A stretch of 64,000 bases of DNA from Rhodoligotrophos sp. CJ14 (GCF_038811545.1 NZ_CP133319.1:3732001-3796000), one strand, 5' to 3'. Shown: positions 51,202 to 61,275, numbered from the stretch's first letter. A program made the numbers and translations. The notes: generated by a model from the sequence alone, not told the origin.

Positions 51202-52491
51202 ATGAAAAACTGCAAGCCGCTTGGTGCCTGCAGCGTTATGCTGCTGGTCGGTCTCGCTATGGCCGATCCAGCAGCAGCGCAATCCACATCAGTCTCAGAA
51301 GTGTATGCCGGTACCGTGGTGATGAAGAGCCCCGCGGAGGCTGAGGCTGTGCGTAACCGCAGGCATGAGGAATATGCTCCGGTCGGTGGCAGAGTTGGCA
51401 CCTATTTCCTTTATCCGTGGCTGGAAGACATGGTCGTATATGACGACAATGTCTATGCCACGCGCTACAATGAAATCAGCGACGGGGCGAATCTGCTCAG
51501 CGGCGGGCTTCTCGCGCTCTCCAATTTCCCCCGCCACGCTCTCAATTTCCGTTTCGATTTTGATAACTATAACTACTTCACGGAAACCCGGCAGGATCGC
51601 TTCAACGCCAACGGCATTGCGCAGTGGCGGCTTGATTTCGCAGATCAGCTCCAGCTTATCGGCTTCGTGAGGGGAACGCGAGGACACGAGCGGCCCGGAT
51701 CGCTCGAGGCACCGCAGAATGCGCTTGAGCCTGTGCCATACAATGTCTTTGAAGCCGGCTCGACCATCAGGAAGCGCTTCAACCGGCTGACCGGGGCGTT
51801 GATAGGGTCTGTTTCGACGGTCAGCTACGAAAATGTACCCGCAGTCGGCGGTGGCACCTTGCGCCAACACTTCCGGGATGGGCAGACCTATACTGCAGCG
51901 ACCCGGTGGAGCTACGAGTTTTCCCCGGGCTATGCTGCCTTTGGCTTGCTTGAAGGCAATCTCCGCGACTTCAACAAGGACGGATATGGAAGAAGCTCCC
52001 AGGGTGTAACTGCCCTTGCTGGCGTGGAAATGGATATCACCTCCTTGATCCACGGCGAGTTTGGCTTCGGCTATCTCGTTCAGGACTATGACAGGGCAAG
52101 CCTCAAGGATATTGATGGCTGGGCAATGCGGGGTGCGCTGATCTACAACCCCACCGGTCTTATCACTCTGACTGCCGAGGCGGAGCGGCGCGTCGATCAA
52201 ACCATCCAGTCAGGAGCCTCTGGTCGTCTTGATACCGCGCTGAAGCTCACCGCCGATTACGAGCTTTTGAGGAATCTGATCCTTTCGCCATATGTTAGCT
52301 ACATTCATAGCGATTATGTCGGTAGCGGGCGAAAGGACGAGGTGGTCGAGACGGGGATTAACGCCGATTTCCTGATCAACCGGAATTTCTCGGCGAGCTT
52401 GTTCTATGAATACAAGGACCGAAGCTCAAATTTCGCCACATATGATTATTCTCGCAACTTTGCGGGCGTAGGACTGAAGGCGCAATTCTAG
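51202..52491 (+). CDS. Outer-membrane beta-barrel protein of the exopolysaccharide locus
   Basis: A 429-residue protein with a signal peptide (cleavage after DPAAA, near residue 26). The mature part alternates hydrophobic and polar residues and is rich in aromatic residues (FRFDFDNYNYFTETRQDRFN, GYAAFGLLEGNLRDFNKDGYG), and it ends in Phe as outer-membrane barrels do. Similar barrels (BBP2/EpsL-like) are found in EPS clusters of proteobacteria. It may help pass polymer through the outer membrane. A terminator-like hairpin follows. Confidence 0.8.
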   Translation: MKNCKPLGACSVMLLVGLAMADPAAAQSTSVSEVYAGTVVMKSPAEAEAVRNRRHEEYAPVGGRVGTYFLYPWLEDMVVYDDNVYATRYNEISDGANLLSGGLLALSNFPRHALNFRFDFDNYNYFTETRQDRFNANGIAQWRLDFADQLQLIGFVRGTRGHERPGSLEAPQNALEPVPYNVFEAGSTIRKRFNRLTGALIGSVSTVSYENVPAVGGGTLRQHFRDGQTYTAATRWSYEFSPGYAAFGLLEGNLRDFNKDGYGRSSQGVTALAGVEMDITSLIHGEFGFGYLVQDYDRASLKDIDGWAMRGALIYNPTGLITLTAEAERRVDQTIQSGASGRLDTALKLTADYELLRNLILSPYVSYIHSDYVGSGRKDEVVETGINADFLINRNFSASLFYEYKDRSSNFATYDYSRNFAGVGLKAQF

Positions 52492-52511
52492 CCTTTGCCA
52501 TGGTCCCTTTG

Positions 52512-52539
52512 CTTCTGAGCCGAGCTCAGAAGTTGTTGT
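52512..52539 (+). terminator. Terminator-like hairpin after the barrel gene
   Basis: CTTCTGAGC pairs perfectly with GCTCAGAAG around CGA, followed by TTGTTGT. This is close to an intrinsic terminator. It would separate the export genes from the autokinase gene, which would then need its own promoter in the about 120 bases that follow. Confidence 0.65.
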
Positions 52540-52656
52540 GACCGGGGGGGCGCGTCAGACCCGCGAGATCGGAATTGGGCGGCTTCTTTCTGCAAGCGTG
52601 CAGGAGAGAGGGTGTGGCATGGGCTCGGAGAGCTGTGTGCGGGAGGCGACGGTAAC

Positions 52657-54879
52657 ATGCTGATGAAGGCCGACGTTCGGCGCGTCGAAGATGAGGAAAT
52701 CGATCTTCGCGAGATCGGTCGCGCTTTGCTTCGACGCTGGCGGCTGATCGTCGGTACGATCGCGGTGGGCCTGGCCCTTGTGACCCTTTATTTGCTGGTG
52801 GCGACCCCGCTCTACACTGCATCAACAAGCATTCTCATCGATACGCGCGGCAAAAATATTGTCGATGCGGAAGCGGTGCTCGCCGGCATAAGTGCGGATA
52901 GCGCGGCCATTGATAGCCAAGTCGAGCTGATAAAATCGCCAACGACGGCCCTCAGAGTAGCCGACAAACTCCATCTCGACCGAGATCCGGATTTTGGGGG
53001 TGGCGATGAGGGGGGCTCGATTTTGAGTTCGCTGACTGGTCTCTTTGCCTCCGAGACAGAAGCACCGGCGCCGGCCGCCGCCCAAACGCAAGGGCTTTCG
53101 AGTGAACGGGCAGCGCTGGCTCAGGCCGTGCTGGGTGGTCTCTCTGTTCAACGACAGGGGCGAACCTATGTGCTGTCTATCGTTTACACCGCAAAGACGC
53201 CGGAAAAGGCAGCCCGGATCGCGAATGCCTTTGCCAACGAGTATCTGATCGATCAGTTGGAGGCACGCTTTCAGGCCACCAAGCTCGCAACTGACTGGCT
53301 GAATGACCGTCTGACCACTTTGCGCACGAGCGTGCAGGCCGCAGAGAACGCGGTTGAACTCTACAAGCAACAGAACAACCTGGTCAGCGCAGGCGGCGAG
53401 GATATCTACGAGCAGCAGCTCGCGCAGCTCAATCAGCAACTCGTGCTCGCGCGCGCGGAGGCAGCCGAGAAGAAGGCGAGGGTAGAGAGTATTGATCTGC
53501 TGCTGCAGAGAAAAGACAGCGTAGAGGCCCTTCAGTCTGTTCTGCGCTCTGATGTCATCGGCCAGCTTCGCACGCAGCAGTCCGTGATTGCGGGTCGCGA
53601 GGCCGAGTTGACGACGCGCTACGGCAACAGGCATCCTCAAGTCATCAATATTCGCGCACAGAGGGCCGATATAGATCGGCAGATCAATCTTGAGATCAAT
53701 CGCATCGTGGCGAATATCCGCAACGACTATGAAGTTGCTGTGACTCGCGAGCAATCGCTCCAAAAGAGTCTTGATGAGTTGCAAAACGGGGTTGAAAGAA
53801 ACAAGGCCGCCGGCATTCGGCTTCGGGAACTTGAGCGCGAAGCCAACGCGAACCGCGCTCTTTATGAGGCTTTCCTTGGCCGGTTCAAGGAAGTATCCCA
53901 GCAGGAAAGCCTGCAGGCTCCCGAGGCGAGGATTATCGCCGAGGCCGCCCCTCCGGGCTCGCCCAGTTTTCCCAATAAATCGCTGATCCTCGCGATTGCT
54001 CTTGTAGGCTTTGCCGGAGTTGGCGTTGGGCTTGCGTTCTTGATGGAGTATCTCGACGATAGCTTCAAGACAGCAACGCAGGTGGAAGAGTATCTCAAGC
54101 TTCCGACCCTGGCGACGGTGCCCATGATCTCGCCCGCTCAGCTGAAAGGTGACAATCGTCCCATTCCCGTTGAGAAGTTTGCCGTTCACAAGCCGCTGTC
54201 CACCTATGCCGAAGCAATTCGCGCATTGAAGATGGAAGTGCTGTTGTCGAATATCGACCAGCCGCCGCGTGTCATCATGGTGACATCCGCCGTGCCAGGC
54301 GAAGGCAAGACGACGCTGTCATCCAATCTTGCGTCTTTTGCTGCCCATACCGGCATGAAGGTGCTGTTGATGGACGCGGACCTGAGGTCGCCGGCCCTGA
54401 CCAGTCGATGGTTGGGAGAGGAGGCGAAGAAGCATCCGGGTTTGGTCGAGTTTCTCGTGGGCGAAGTGAGCCGGGAGCAAGTCTTGTTGAAGGATCCTGG
54501 TACCAATCTGCACTTCTTGCCGGCCTCCCATAAAGTTCAGAACACAGCTGAAGTGCTCGAATCCGCCAAGATGCGTGATTGGCTTCGGATTGCCCGGGAT
54601 CAATATGACTTGGTGATCATTGATAGTTCGCCGGTCATTCCGGTGGTCGATTCCCGCGTATTGGCCAAGGACGTGGATTCGGTGCTGCTCACGATCGAGT
54701 GGGACGAGACGCCTCGCGAGCTGGTACAGACAGCGATCAAGAATCTTGGCCCAAGCACCAACAAGATTGCCGGTGTCGCGCTAAACAAGGTGAATGTCCG
54801 TAAGATGTCGAGCTATGCGCCTTACGGCTATGGCGCGGCCTATGGCAAATACCCCCAGTATTACGGCAAGGACGACTAG
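52657..54879 (+). CDS. Polysaccharide co-polymerase / tyrosine autokinase (Wzc/ExoP-like)
   Basis: A 740-residue fusion of a Wzz-type chain-length domain and a BY-kinase. Helix 1 is near residue 30, periplasmic coiled coils span residues about 200-400, helix 2 (LILAIALVGFAGVGVGLAFLM) is near residue 450. The kinase has Walker A SAVPGEGKTTLSS (Lys about 551) and Walker A' LLMDADLRSP. The C-terminus carries seven Tyr within SSYAPYGYGAAYGKYPQYYG, the autophosphorylation cluster. The ATG at 52657 has GGGAGG ten bases upstream; an ATG two codons later is possible. It controls polymer length and export with Wza and Wzy. Confidence 0.9.
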   Translation: MLMKADVRRVEDEEIDLREIGRALLRRWRLIVGTIAVGLALVTLYLLVATPLYTASTSILIDTRGKNIVDAEAVLAGISADSAAIDSQVELIKSPTTALRVADKLHLDRDPDFGGGDEGGSILSSLTGLFASETEAPAPAAAQTQGLSSERAALAQAVLGGLSVQRQGRTYVLSIVYTAKTPEKAARIANAFANEYLIDQLEARFQATKLATDWLNDRLTTLRTSVQAAENAVELYKQQNNLVSAGGEDIYEQQLAQLNQQLVLARAEAAEKKARVESIDLLLQRKDSVEALQSVLRSDVIGQLRTQQSVIAGREAELTTRYGNRHPQVINIRAQRADIDRQINLEINRIVANIRNDYEVAVTREQSLQKSLDELQNGVERNKAAGIRLRELEREANANRALYEAFLGRFKEVSQQESLQAPEARIIAEAAPPGSPSFPNKSLILAIALVGFAGVGVGLAFLMEYLDDSFKTATQVEEYLKLPTLATVPMISPAQLKGDNRPIPVEKFAVHKPLSTYAEAIRALKMEVLLSNIDQPPRVIMVTSAVPGEGKTTLSSNLASFAAHTGMKVLLMDADLRSPALTSRWLGEEAKKHPGLVEFLVGEVSREQVLLKDPGTNLHFLPASHKVQNTAEVLESAKMRDWLRIARDQYDLVIIDSSPVIPVVDSRVLAKDVDSVLLTIEWDETPRELVQTAIKNLGPSTNKIAGVALNKVNVRKMSSYAPYGYGAAYGKYPQYYGKDD

Positions 54880-54889
54880 GGGTCCTGTT

Positions 54890-55588
54890 ATGGCGTTTCG
54901 GTCGTCTCTGATATATGTTCAGGCGGGGGCAGCGGTACTTCTTGCTGCAACCCTTTTGATTGTGTCTGCTCCGCGGTTGATCGCTCAGCTATCTCTTGCG
55001 ACCGTAACATCGCCGGCTGAAGAGAACCTAGCACCTGAGGAGCTGGACTCGGATATTGATTCCGCCGTGCGGGCGATCGCCTGGCAGGCGGGGGACCGGA
55101 ATGCATATCTGCGCCTCGCCAAACTGTGGCTCAAAGGTTTCGATCTCCAATCACAGGCTGGCTTCAAGGAGGAGGCGAACCAATCACGCGACCAGGCTCA
55201 GGCCATTATGCAGGCTGGTCTGGAAGCAGCACCCGGCGCGCCGGACATGTGGTTTAGCCTTGCCCAGCTTGAAGCAACCCGCGGCGGATACAATGATAAA
55301 GTCGCGCTCTTCCTGCGTAATTCTTATTTGACCGGCCCTCGTGAGCAGTGGGTCGGTGCGCAACGTGTAGAGTTTTCTGTGCTGCATTGGTCCAGTCTGG
55401 ATCCTTCCTTGAGAGGCCTCCTGCAGAGGGAGCTTCGCTATCAGCCGATACGCAGCCTTGCCCGCCTTTCAATCGGGGCTCCGCCGGACGTGGTGACCAT
55501 GATCGACTCGGAAGTCGCCGTTCGGCCGGATAACGAACAACGGGCGTTTCTTCGGGAGGCGAAGCGCGTCAGCCGAGGGTCCTCGTAG
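54890..55588 (+). CDS. Single-helix membrane-anchored TPR-like protein, unknown function
   Basis: A 232-residue protein with an N-terminal hydrophobic anchor (YVQAGAAVLLAATLLIVSAPRL, residues 9-30) and a helical soluble part with TPR-like spacing: DRNAYLRLAKLWLKGFD, AIMQAGLEAAPGAPDMWFSLAQLEA, VALFLRNSYLTGP. It starts ten bases after the autokinase stop, so it is in the same unit. It may be a periplasmic scaffold for the EPS assembly complex; no named family is recognised. Confidence 0.7.
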   Translation: MAFRSSLIYVQAGAAVLLAATLLIVSAPRLIAQLSLATVTSPAEENLAPEELDSDIDSAVRAIAWQAGDRNAYLRLAKLWLKGFDLQSQAGFKEEANQSRDQAQAIMQAGLEAAPGAPDMWFSLAQLEATRGGYNDKVALFLRNSYLTGPREQWVGAQRVEFSVLHWSSLDPSLRGLLQRELRYQPIRSLARLSIGAPPDVVTMIDSEVAVRPDNEQRAFLREAKRVSRGSS

Positions 55589-55648
55589 TCCAAATCGAGA
55601 TCAAGAGGGGCGCGTGCAACGCTCATCCAGCTGAGCACGCGAAATCAG

Positions 55649-57112
55649 ATGACGTTGGCGAACGAGAAATTGGCGAGCGGAAGCGCTGAGATCCCCCGAT
55701 CGCAGCAGCCGCTACAGTTCCTGAAAGACCACGGTGTAACACGACAGGTGCTGATGGACATTGGTGCCTTCGTAGAGATGATTATCGTTGCCATTTCGGC
55801 TGTTTTGGCGAAGTGGATCTATATAGATCTATATCTGCAACAGACTTATAGCGATGTTTGGAGTTACCTGTGGGTAGGCATGCTGGGGGCGTGCCTGACA
55901 ACTGTCACGCTCCGCAAGCAGCAATTGTACGATGTCGATCGTTTTGCTTCCCAGTCTCGTCATCTCCGGCGTTACTTTATCGGTCTTGCGGTTGCCTTCC
56001 TGTTGCTTGCCGCCCTCGGATATGGAGTCAAGGTTTCAACCGAATACTCGCGTGGTTGGGCGCTGACCTGGTTTGCCATTGCATTCGTTCTGCTGGTCAG
56101 CGAGCGTAAGCTGGCGGTACGCACCATAGGCAAGTTGCTCGATGCGGGGCCGTTTGCGCGTCGCGTGGCCTTTGTCGGCGATGAAGCGCTCTTGCAGCCC
56201 CTCATCAGAGATATCCGCGCCAATTCAGGCATCGTGGTTGCTGGCGTGTATCCCTATTACTGCGATCCGTCGGGGAGATGGAAGGCAAAGGGCCTCGATG
56301 ATCTGATCAACCATTCGCGTACCATGCGCATTGATGATGTCGTACTGGCTGTCCCTCTGGCTGCCCAGGACGCGATCGTCAATGCGGCGAGCCGCTTGTC
56401 TCAGCTGCCTGTCAATATTTCGGTCTTCGCCGGCGAACTTACGGGCCTCGCCACGCCTCGTGGTTTGCGCCGGCTTGGCTCAACTCAGCTCTTCGCACTG
56501 CAATCGCGGCCCATTGACGATTGGGGGCGCATTGTCAAGAGTGCATTTGATAGAATTGGGAGCGCGGCTCTACTCCTGGTCTTGATGCCCCTCTTTGCGG
56601 CAATCGCCATCGCGATCAAGCTCGACAGTTCCGGCCCCGTTTTCTTCTCCCAGCGCCGCCATGGCCTCAATCACCGGGTGATCAATGTCCTGAAGTTTAG
56701 GACTATGCGTGTTGCCGAAGATGGGCCGCGGATAACGCAGGCGACGAGCAACGACCCACGTGTGACGCGCATCGGAGCGTTCTTGCGCCGAACGAGCCTT
56801 GACGAGCTGCCTCAGCTTTGGAACGTACTTCGTGGCGAGATGTCCCTCGTGGGGCCACGACCCCATGCGATTGTTCACAATGAGTATTATGGCGAATTGA
56901 TCGAGGCTTATGCCAACCGGCATAAAGTCAAGCCGGGGATGACCGGCTGGGCGCAGATTCACGGATATCGTGGCAATACGGAAGATCCAGAGCTCATGCG
57001 CAAGCGGGTCGAGTATGATTTGCATTATATCGAGAAGTGGTCGCTCAGTCTCGACCTGGAAGTGCTGATCAAGACGGTCTGGAAGGGCTTTGTGAACGCG
57101 CGTGCGTACTGA
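55649..57112 (+). CDS. Undecaprenyl-phosphate sugar phosphotransferase (WcaJ/ExoY type)
   Basis: A 487-residue polyprenyl glycosylphosphotransferase that starts each repeat unit by moving sugar-1-phosphate, often glucose or galactose, onto undecaprenyl phosphate. Four N-terminal helices (residues about 35-150) and a Rossmann-like CoA-binding-type domain precede the catalytic part, with LDSSGPVFFSQRRHGLNHRVINVLKFRTM, RIGAFLRRTSLDELPQLWNVLRGEMSLVGPRP and VKPGMTGWAQIHGYRGNT near the C-terminus. It ends seven bases before the polymerase gene. Confidence 0.92.
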   Translation: MTLANEKLASGSAEIPRSQQPLQFLKDHGVTRQVLMDIGAFVEMIIVAISAVLAKWIYIDLYLQQTYSDVWSYLWVGMLGACLTTVTLRKQQLYDVDRFASQSRHLRRYFIGLAVAFLLLAALGYGVKVSTEYSRGWALTWFAIAFVLLVSERKLAVRTIGKLLDAGPFARRVAFVGDEALLQPLIRDIRANSGIVVAGVYPYYCDPSGRWKAKGLDDLINHSRTMRIDDVVLAVPLAAQDAIVNAASRLSQLPVNISVFAGELTGLATPRGLRRLGSTQLFALQSRPIDDWGRIVKSAFDRIGSAALLLVLMPLFAAIAIAIKLDSSGPVFFSQRRHGLNHRVINVLKFRTMRVAEDGPRITQATSNDPRVTRIGAFLRRTSLDELPQLWNVLRGEMSLVGPRPHAIVHNEYYGELIEAYANRHKVKPGMTGWAQIHGYRGNTEDPELMRKRVEYDLHYIEKWSLSLDLEVLIKTVWKGFVNARAY

Positions 57113-57118
57113 CAGCGA

Positions 57119-58501
57119 GTGAACCAGTTGTCCGAAAAATTAGTACCCTATGGGCTGATGGCGCTGGTCGTCATCAGCCCGTTGCCATTCGGTGGCAATT
57201 TGCCCTGGGCCTGGGCCGTTTACGCCATCATCGCCGCGCTATTGGTCATCGCCTACAGCATCGAGACGGCGCGGACGCGAACGGCCTTTCCTGTACCGCT
57301 GTCACGCATCGCTGTGCCGGCGATCCTGGTATTTGGGGTCGCAGTCTGGATCATACTCCAGGCATTCCCGGTTCTGCCGGCCACTTGGGCCAATCCGCTC
57401 TGGGCCATTGTACCCGAGGCTTTGGAGGTGCCCGGCCGCGGCACCGTCTCCATAAACCCGGATGAAACAATGGAAGGGCTGATGCGCCTGCTCACCTATT
57501 CCGGTGTCTTCTGGCTCAGCCTGCAGCTTTCACGCGACCGCAGCACCGGCGAGCGTTTTGTGAAGGTGATCGGGTGGGCCATCGCGGCCTACGCCGCTTA
57601 TGGTCTTCTGCTTTGGGCCTTCAATTCTGAGACCATACTTTGGTACGAGAAAGAGGCCTATCAAGGCGATCTGACATCCACATTCGTCAACCGCAACAGC
57701 TTCGCGACCTATGTGGGCATGGGCTGCGTGATCCTTCTCATCTTGCTGATGCGCTGGCTCACTATTGAGTTTGCCGATCGGCAGAACATGCCCTGGAGCA
57801 AGCGTTTTGTTCATATCGTCGGCAGCAGCCGGGAGCTCGTGCTCTACGCGCTGCCTCTGCTGATGGTGTTCTGCGCTCTGTTGCTCACCCATTCCCGCGC
57901 CGGGTTTGGCGCGACCCTGGTGGCCATGCTCTTGGCATTCGCTTTGTGGCAATCGCGCCAGCACCGCGGCTTTATCGCGGGAATGATTGGCCTTGCCGTG
58001 CTGATGGTGGTCATCGGCTACTGGATTGTGGTCGGTGGTGACGCTCTGCTTGCTCGTTTTGCCGACGTGAACAGCTCGACGGAAGCGCGCATGAATGTCT
58101 ACATCGCCACGATGCGGGCCATCGGAGATTACGTCTGGACCGGATCCGGATACGGCACCTTCAACGACATTTTCCCCATGTACCGCGACGAGAGCATCAG
58201 CGCGATAGGGGTATGGGATAAAGCGCACAATACCTATCTCGAGCTGTTGCTTGGACTCGGTATTCCCGGAGCCATCGCGCTCATCGCGGCTGTGCTTTGG
58301 CTGGTGGTGCTTTGCGCGGTTGGGGCCTTCAACCGTCGGCGCGGCCGGCACATGCCGCTCATTGCCTTTGCCGTTTCGGTTTTGGTGGGCTTGCACGCAC
58401 TGGTGGATTTCAGCCTGCAGATGGCAGGCGTTGCCATCACCTATTCGGCCCTATTGGGCATCGGCGTCGCCCAATCGTGGTCGACGCGCGAAACGAGCTG
58501 A
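57119..58501 (+). CDS. O-antigen ligase/polymerase family protein (Wzy-like)
   Basis: A 460-residue membrane protein with about 12 helices and a large periplasmic loop before GSGYGTFNDIFPMYRDESISAIGVWDKAHNTYLELLLGLGIPG, the Wzy_C/WaaL hallmark with its conserved His. HSRAGFGATLVAMLLAFA near residue 260 is also typical. The start is a GTG at 57119 with a poor ribosome site; an ATG at 57158 is a possible alternative. In this locus it should polymerise lipid-linked repeat units. Confidence 0.85.
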   Translation: MNQLSEKLVPYGLMALVVISPLPFGGNLPWAWAVYAIIAALLVIAYSIETARTRTAFPVPLSRIAVPAILVFGVAVWIILQAFPVLPATWANPLWAIVPEALEVPGRGTVSINPDETMEGLMRLLTYSGVFWLSLQLSRDRSTGERFVKVIGWAIAAYAAYGLLLWAFNSETILWYEKEAYQGDLTSTFVNRNSFATYVGMGCVILLILLMRWLTIEFADRQNMPWSKRFVHIVGSSRELVLYALPLLMVFCALLLTHSRAGFGATLVAMLLAFALWQSRQHRGFIAGMIGLAVLMVVIGYWIVVGGDALLARFADVNSSTEARMNVYIATMRAIGDYVWTGSGYGTFNDIFPMYRDESISAIGVWDKAHNTYLELLLGLGIPGAIALIAAVLWLVVLCAVGAFNRRRGRHMPLIAFAVSVLVGLHALVDFSLQMAGVAITYSALLGIGVAQSWSTRETS

Positions 58502-58608
58502 TGGAAGACCTCCCCGGGCGCTGATCGACAGGCGGCGCCCCGGATCTGACGCACATGCAGCTCGCGTCTCCACGCCAACCGGCACATCGCGTCCTCTCGA
58601 AGAACTCA

Positions 58609-58645
58609 GAGCGGCTTCGCGATCCGGTGAAACGCGAAACCGCTC
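58609..58645. terminator. Hairpin between convergent genes (repeat-like)
   Basis: GAGCGGCTTCGCG pairs with CGCGAAACCGCTC (12 of 13) around an 11-base loop. It lies between the polymerase gene and the convergent dehydrogenase gene and resembles the second hairpin unit of the imuA repeat (AGAGCGGTTTCGCG). It is a likely two-way terminator. The rest of the 158-base gap holds nothing recognised. Confidence 0.65.
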
Positions 58646-58659
58646 CCAATCAGGGGCAA

Positions 58660-60009
58660 TCAGGCCGTTTTGGCTGAGACGGCATGCAGGCGCGGCGTGC
58701 CGGCGCGTGGCCGCCCGACGCTGATATAGAGCAGACCGGTCTCTTCGAGATCTTCCTGCTTATAGATGTTGCGAAGATCCACCAGCGTATTGCCACGCAT
58801 CAGCTTGGCCACGCGCTTCAGATCAAGCCCGCGATACTCGTTCCATTCCGTGAGAATGGCGACCACGTCCGCGTCCTTGACGGCGTCATAAGCGTCATCT
58901 GCCCACGTGACCTCGTTCAGAAGCGGCCGGGCCTGCTCCCGCGCCTCAGGGTCATGCGCGGCAACGATGGCGCCGGCCTCCAACAGTCGCGGGACGATGT
59001 CGAGGCTGGGTGCCTCTCGCACATCGTCCGTATTGGGCTTGAACGCGATCCCGAGCACCGCCACCTTCTTGCCTTCCGGGTTTGAACCAAGCGGCTCCAG
59101 GATCTTCTCGGCCATCCGCCGTTTACGATCTTCATTGACCGAAATCACCGTCTCGATCAGACGGAGCGGCGTGTTGTGTTTCTGCCCCGTAGCCGCAAAC
59201 GCGCGGGTATCCTTGGGGAAACACGAGCCGCCGAAGCCGGGGCCTGCATGCAGGAACTTCGAGCCGATCCGTCCATCAAGCCCGATCGCCTTCGCCACTT
59301 CCTGCACGTTGCCGCCGACCGTTTCGCACAGATCCGCAACCTCGTTGATGAAGGTCACCTTCATCGCGAGGAATGCGTTGGAGGCATATTTGATGAGCTC
59401 GGCATTCTCGAGCGTCGTCACCACCATCGGTGAGTCCCGCAGATAAAGCGGACGATAGGCGCGGCGCAACGCGGATTCGCCCCTCTTGTCATGCACGCCG
59501 ATCACCACCCGGTCTGGGCGCATGAAATCTTCGATCGCCGATCCTTCGCGCAGAAATTCCGGATTTGATGCCACGGAAAAATCGAGCCCCGGGCGTTCGG
59601 TCGCAATGATCTCCTTGACCTTCCGGCAGGTGCCCACCACCACGGTTGATTTGATGACGACCACAGTGCCTGGCTTGGCAACCCGGGCCACCTGGCGCGC
59701 CGCCTCGAAGACATAGGTGAGATCGGCCTCGCCGTCGCCCCGGCGTGAGGGCGTTCCGACCGCGATGAACACCGCGTCCGCATCCGCCGCGGCGGTGGCG
59801 AGATCGGTCGAGAACCGCAGCCGACCGGCCTGAACATTTTCCGCCAGCAGCTGGTCGAGCCCCGGCTCGTAGATTGGAAGCTCACCGGCCTCGAGGCGCG
59901 CGATCTTGCTCTCGTCCACATCGACACAGGTCACATCAAAGCCGAAGTCAGCAAAGCAGACACCGGAGACCAGGCCGACATAGCCAGAGCCAACCATGAC
60001 AAGTTTCAT
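58660..60009 (-). CDS. ugd: UDP-glucose 6-dehydrogenase
   Basis: A 449-residue NAD-dependent enzyme oxidising UDP-glucose to UDP-glucuronate. N-terminal Rossmann GSGYVGLVSGVCFADFGFDVTCVDVDE, then YEPGLDQLLAEN, the NPEFLREGSAIEDFMRPDRVVIG segment and the catalytic Cys in GPGFGGSCFPKDTRAF near residue 260. It is on the opposite strand to the surrounding EPS genes and divergent from the epimerase gene, with a 255-base shared promoter region. Confidence 0.93.
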   Translation of the reverse strand: MKLVMVGSGYVGLVSGVCFADFGFDVTCVDVDESKIARLEAGELPIYEPGLDQLLAENVQAGRLRFSTDLATAAADADAVFIAVGTPSRRGDGEADLTYVFEAARQVARVAKPGTVVVIKSTVVVGTCRKVKEIIATERPGLDFSVASNPEFLREGSAIEDFMRPDRVVIGVHDKRGESALRRAYRPLYLRDSPMVVTTLENAELIKYASNAFLAMKVTFINEVADLCETVGGNVQEVAKAIGLDGRIGSKFLHAGPGFGGSCFPKDTRAFAATGQKHNTPLRLIETVISVNEDRKRRMAEKILEPLGSNPEGKKVAVLGIAFKPNTDDVREAPSLDIVPRLLEAGAIVAAHDPEAREQARPLLNEVTWADDAYDAVKDADVVAILTEWNEYRGLDLKRVAKLMRGNTLVDLRNIYKQEDLEETGLLYISVGRPRAGTPRLHAVSAKTA

Positions 60010-60201
60010 ATTCTATGCTCCACGATCCGACGGTTGCCCGTTAACATATCCGACTTGCTGCAGCTGCGAAACAAAACCATGCCATCCCGCAGCAATTCAT
60101 AAAAAGCTGCGACCACACAGCAATGGCTGCATCCGTCTTTGCGTTCCCCCATAAAGGCAGACCGTGACGGCGAGATTGCGTCAACGCGAACCTCACCTGA
60201 T

Positions 60202-60230
60202 TTTACTCAGGGCTCGACTGGCCCTATAAG
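60202..60230 (+). promoter_or_regulatory. Putative promoter of the epimerase gene
   Basis: TTTACT (60202-60207), a 17-base spacer and TATAAG (60225-60230) lie 35 bases before the epimerase ATG. The -10 is one base off consensus, the -35 two. A small inverted repeat CCTGA/TCAGG (60196-60211) overlaps the -35. The remaining region toward ugd has no clear promoter. Confidence 0.4.
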
Positions 60231-60264
60231 CGGCCTGAGGATCAAACACGGAGTATGCCTCTCC

Positions 60265-61275
60265 ATGCGCTTCCTGATAACCGGCACGGCGGGCTTCATC
60301 GGCTTTCACCTTGCCAGGCGACTCCTGGACGGTGGCCACTTCGTCGTGGGGCTCGACGGCATGACACCCTACTACGACATCCGCCTGAAAGAGGCCCGTC
60401 ATGCGATCCTTGCCCGCTCGAACGGCTTCAGGGCGCAGATCGGTATGCTGGAGGATATGGCCGCGCTCGAACGGGCGGCGGAGATCGCTGAGCCCGAGAT
60501 CATCGTGCATCTCGCTGCCCAGGCAGGTGTTCGCTACAGCCTCGAGAACCCCCGGGCCTACGTGGATTCGAACCTCACCGGCTCATTCAACATCCTGGAG
60601 CTGGCGCGTCAGCTGCAACCGCGTCATCTGCTTTTGGCCTCGACCAGCTCGGCCTATGGCGCCAATGAGAAGATGCCCTTCGTTGAGACCGACAAGGCCG
60701 ACCATCCCATCACCCTCTATGCCGCCACGAAGAAGGCCATGGAGGTGATGTCCCATTCCTATGCCCATCTCTGGGGGCTCCCAACCACCTGCTTTCGCTT
60801 CTTTACGGTCTATGGTCCCTGGGGCCGTCCGGATATGGCTCTCTTCAAATTCGTTGATGCCATTGCCAATGATCGCCCCATCGACATCTATGGCAATGGC
60901 GAGATGCGGCGGGATTTCACCTATATCGACGACCTCATCGAAGGCATCACCCGCCTTATTGAGTGCGTGCCTGTAGAAGGTGAGCCCGTCAAATCCGAGC
61001 ATGCGACCGACACCCTGTCGCCGGTTGCGCCATGGCGCCTCGTGAACATTGCTGGCGGGCATACCGTGGGATTGCTGGATTTTGTCGAGACCATCGAGCG
61101 CTGCCTCGGCAAGAAAGCCATCCGCAACATGCTGCCCATGCAGAAGGGCGACGTGCCGGCAACTTTCGCCGACCATCACCTGCTGGAAGCGCTCACCGGC
61201 TTCAGGCCCTCAACACCGGTCTCGCAAGGTGTCGAGGCATTCGTGCGCTGGTATCAGACAGAACGTCCGCGCTGA
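60265..61275 (+). CDS. NAD-dependent sugar-nucleotide epimerase, UDP-glucuronate 4-epimerase-like
   Basis: A 336-residue extended SDR. It has [15 protein letters not shown] (GxxGxxG), [31 protein letters not shown], a Ser in LASTSSAYG, Tyr and Lys in [12 protein letters not shown], and the C-terminal [11 protein letters not shown], all matching the LpsL/GAE group that turns UDP-GlcA into UDP-GalA. The ATG at 60265 is chosen because the cofactor motif follows directly; the frame is open upstream. Its location beside ugd supports this substrate. Confidence 0.87.
   Translation: MRFLITGTAGFIGFHLARRLLDGGHFVVGLDGMTPYYDIRLKEARHAILARSNGFRAQIGMLEDMAALERAAEIAEPEIIVHLAAQAGVRYSLENPRAYVDSNLTGSFNILELARQLQPRHLLLASTSSAYGANEKMPFVETDKADHPITLYAATKKAMEVMSHSYAHLWGLPTTCFRFFTVYGPWGRPDMALFKFVDAIANDRPIDIYGNGEMRRDFTYIDDLIEGITRLIECVPVEGEPVKSEHATDTLSPVAPWRLVNIAGGHTVGLLDFVETIERCLGKKAIRNMLPMQKGDVPATFADHHLLEALTGFRPSTPVSQGVEAFVRWYQTERPR

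Noticed and set aside
52822-54189. 455-codon antisense frame within the autokinase gene
   Set aside because: Shadow of the kinase reading frame; composition is not protein-like.
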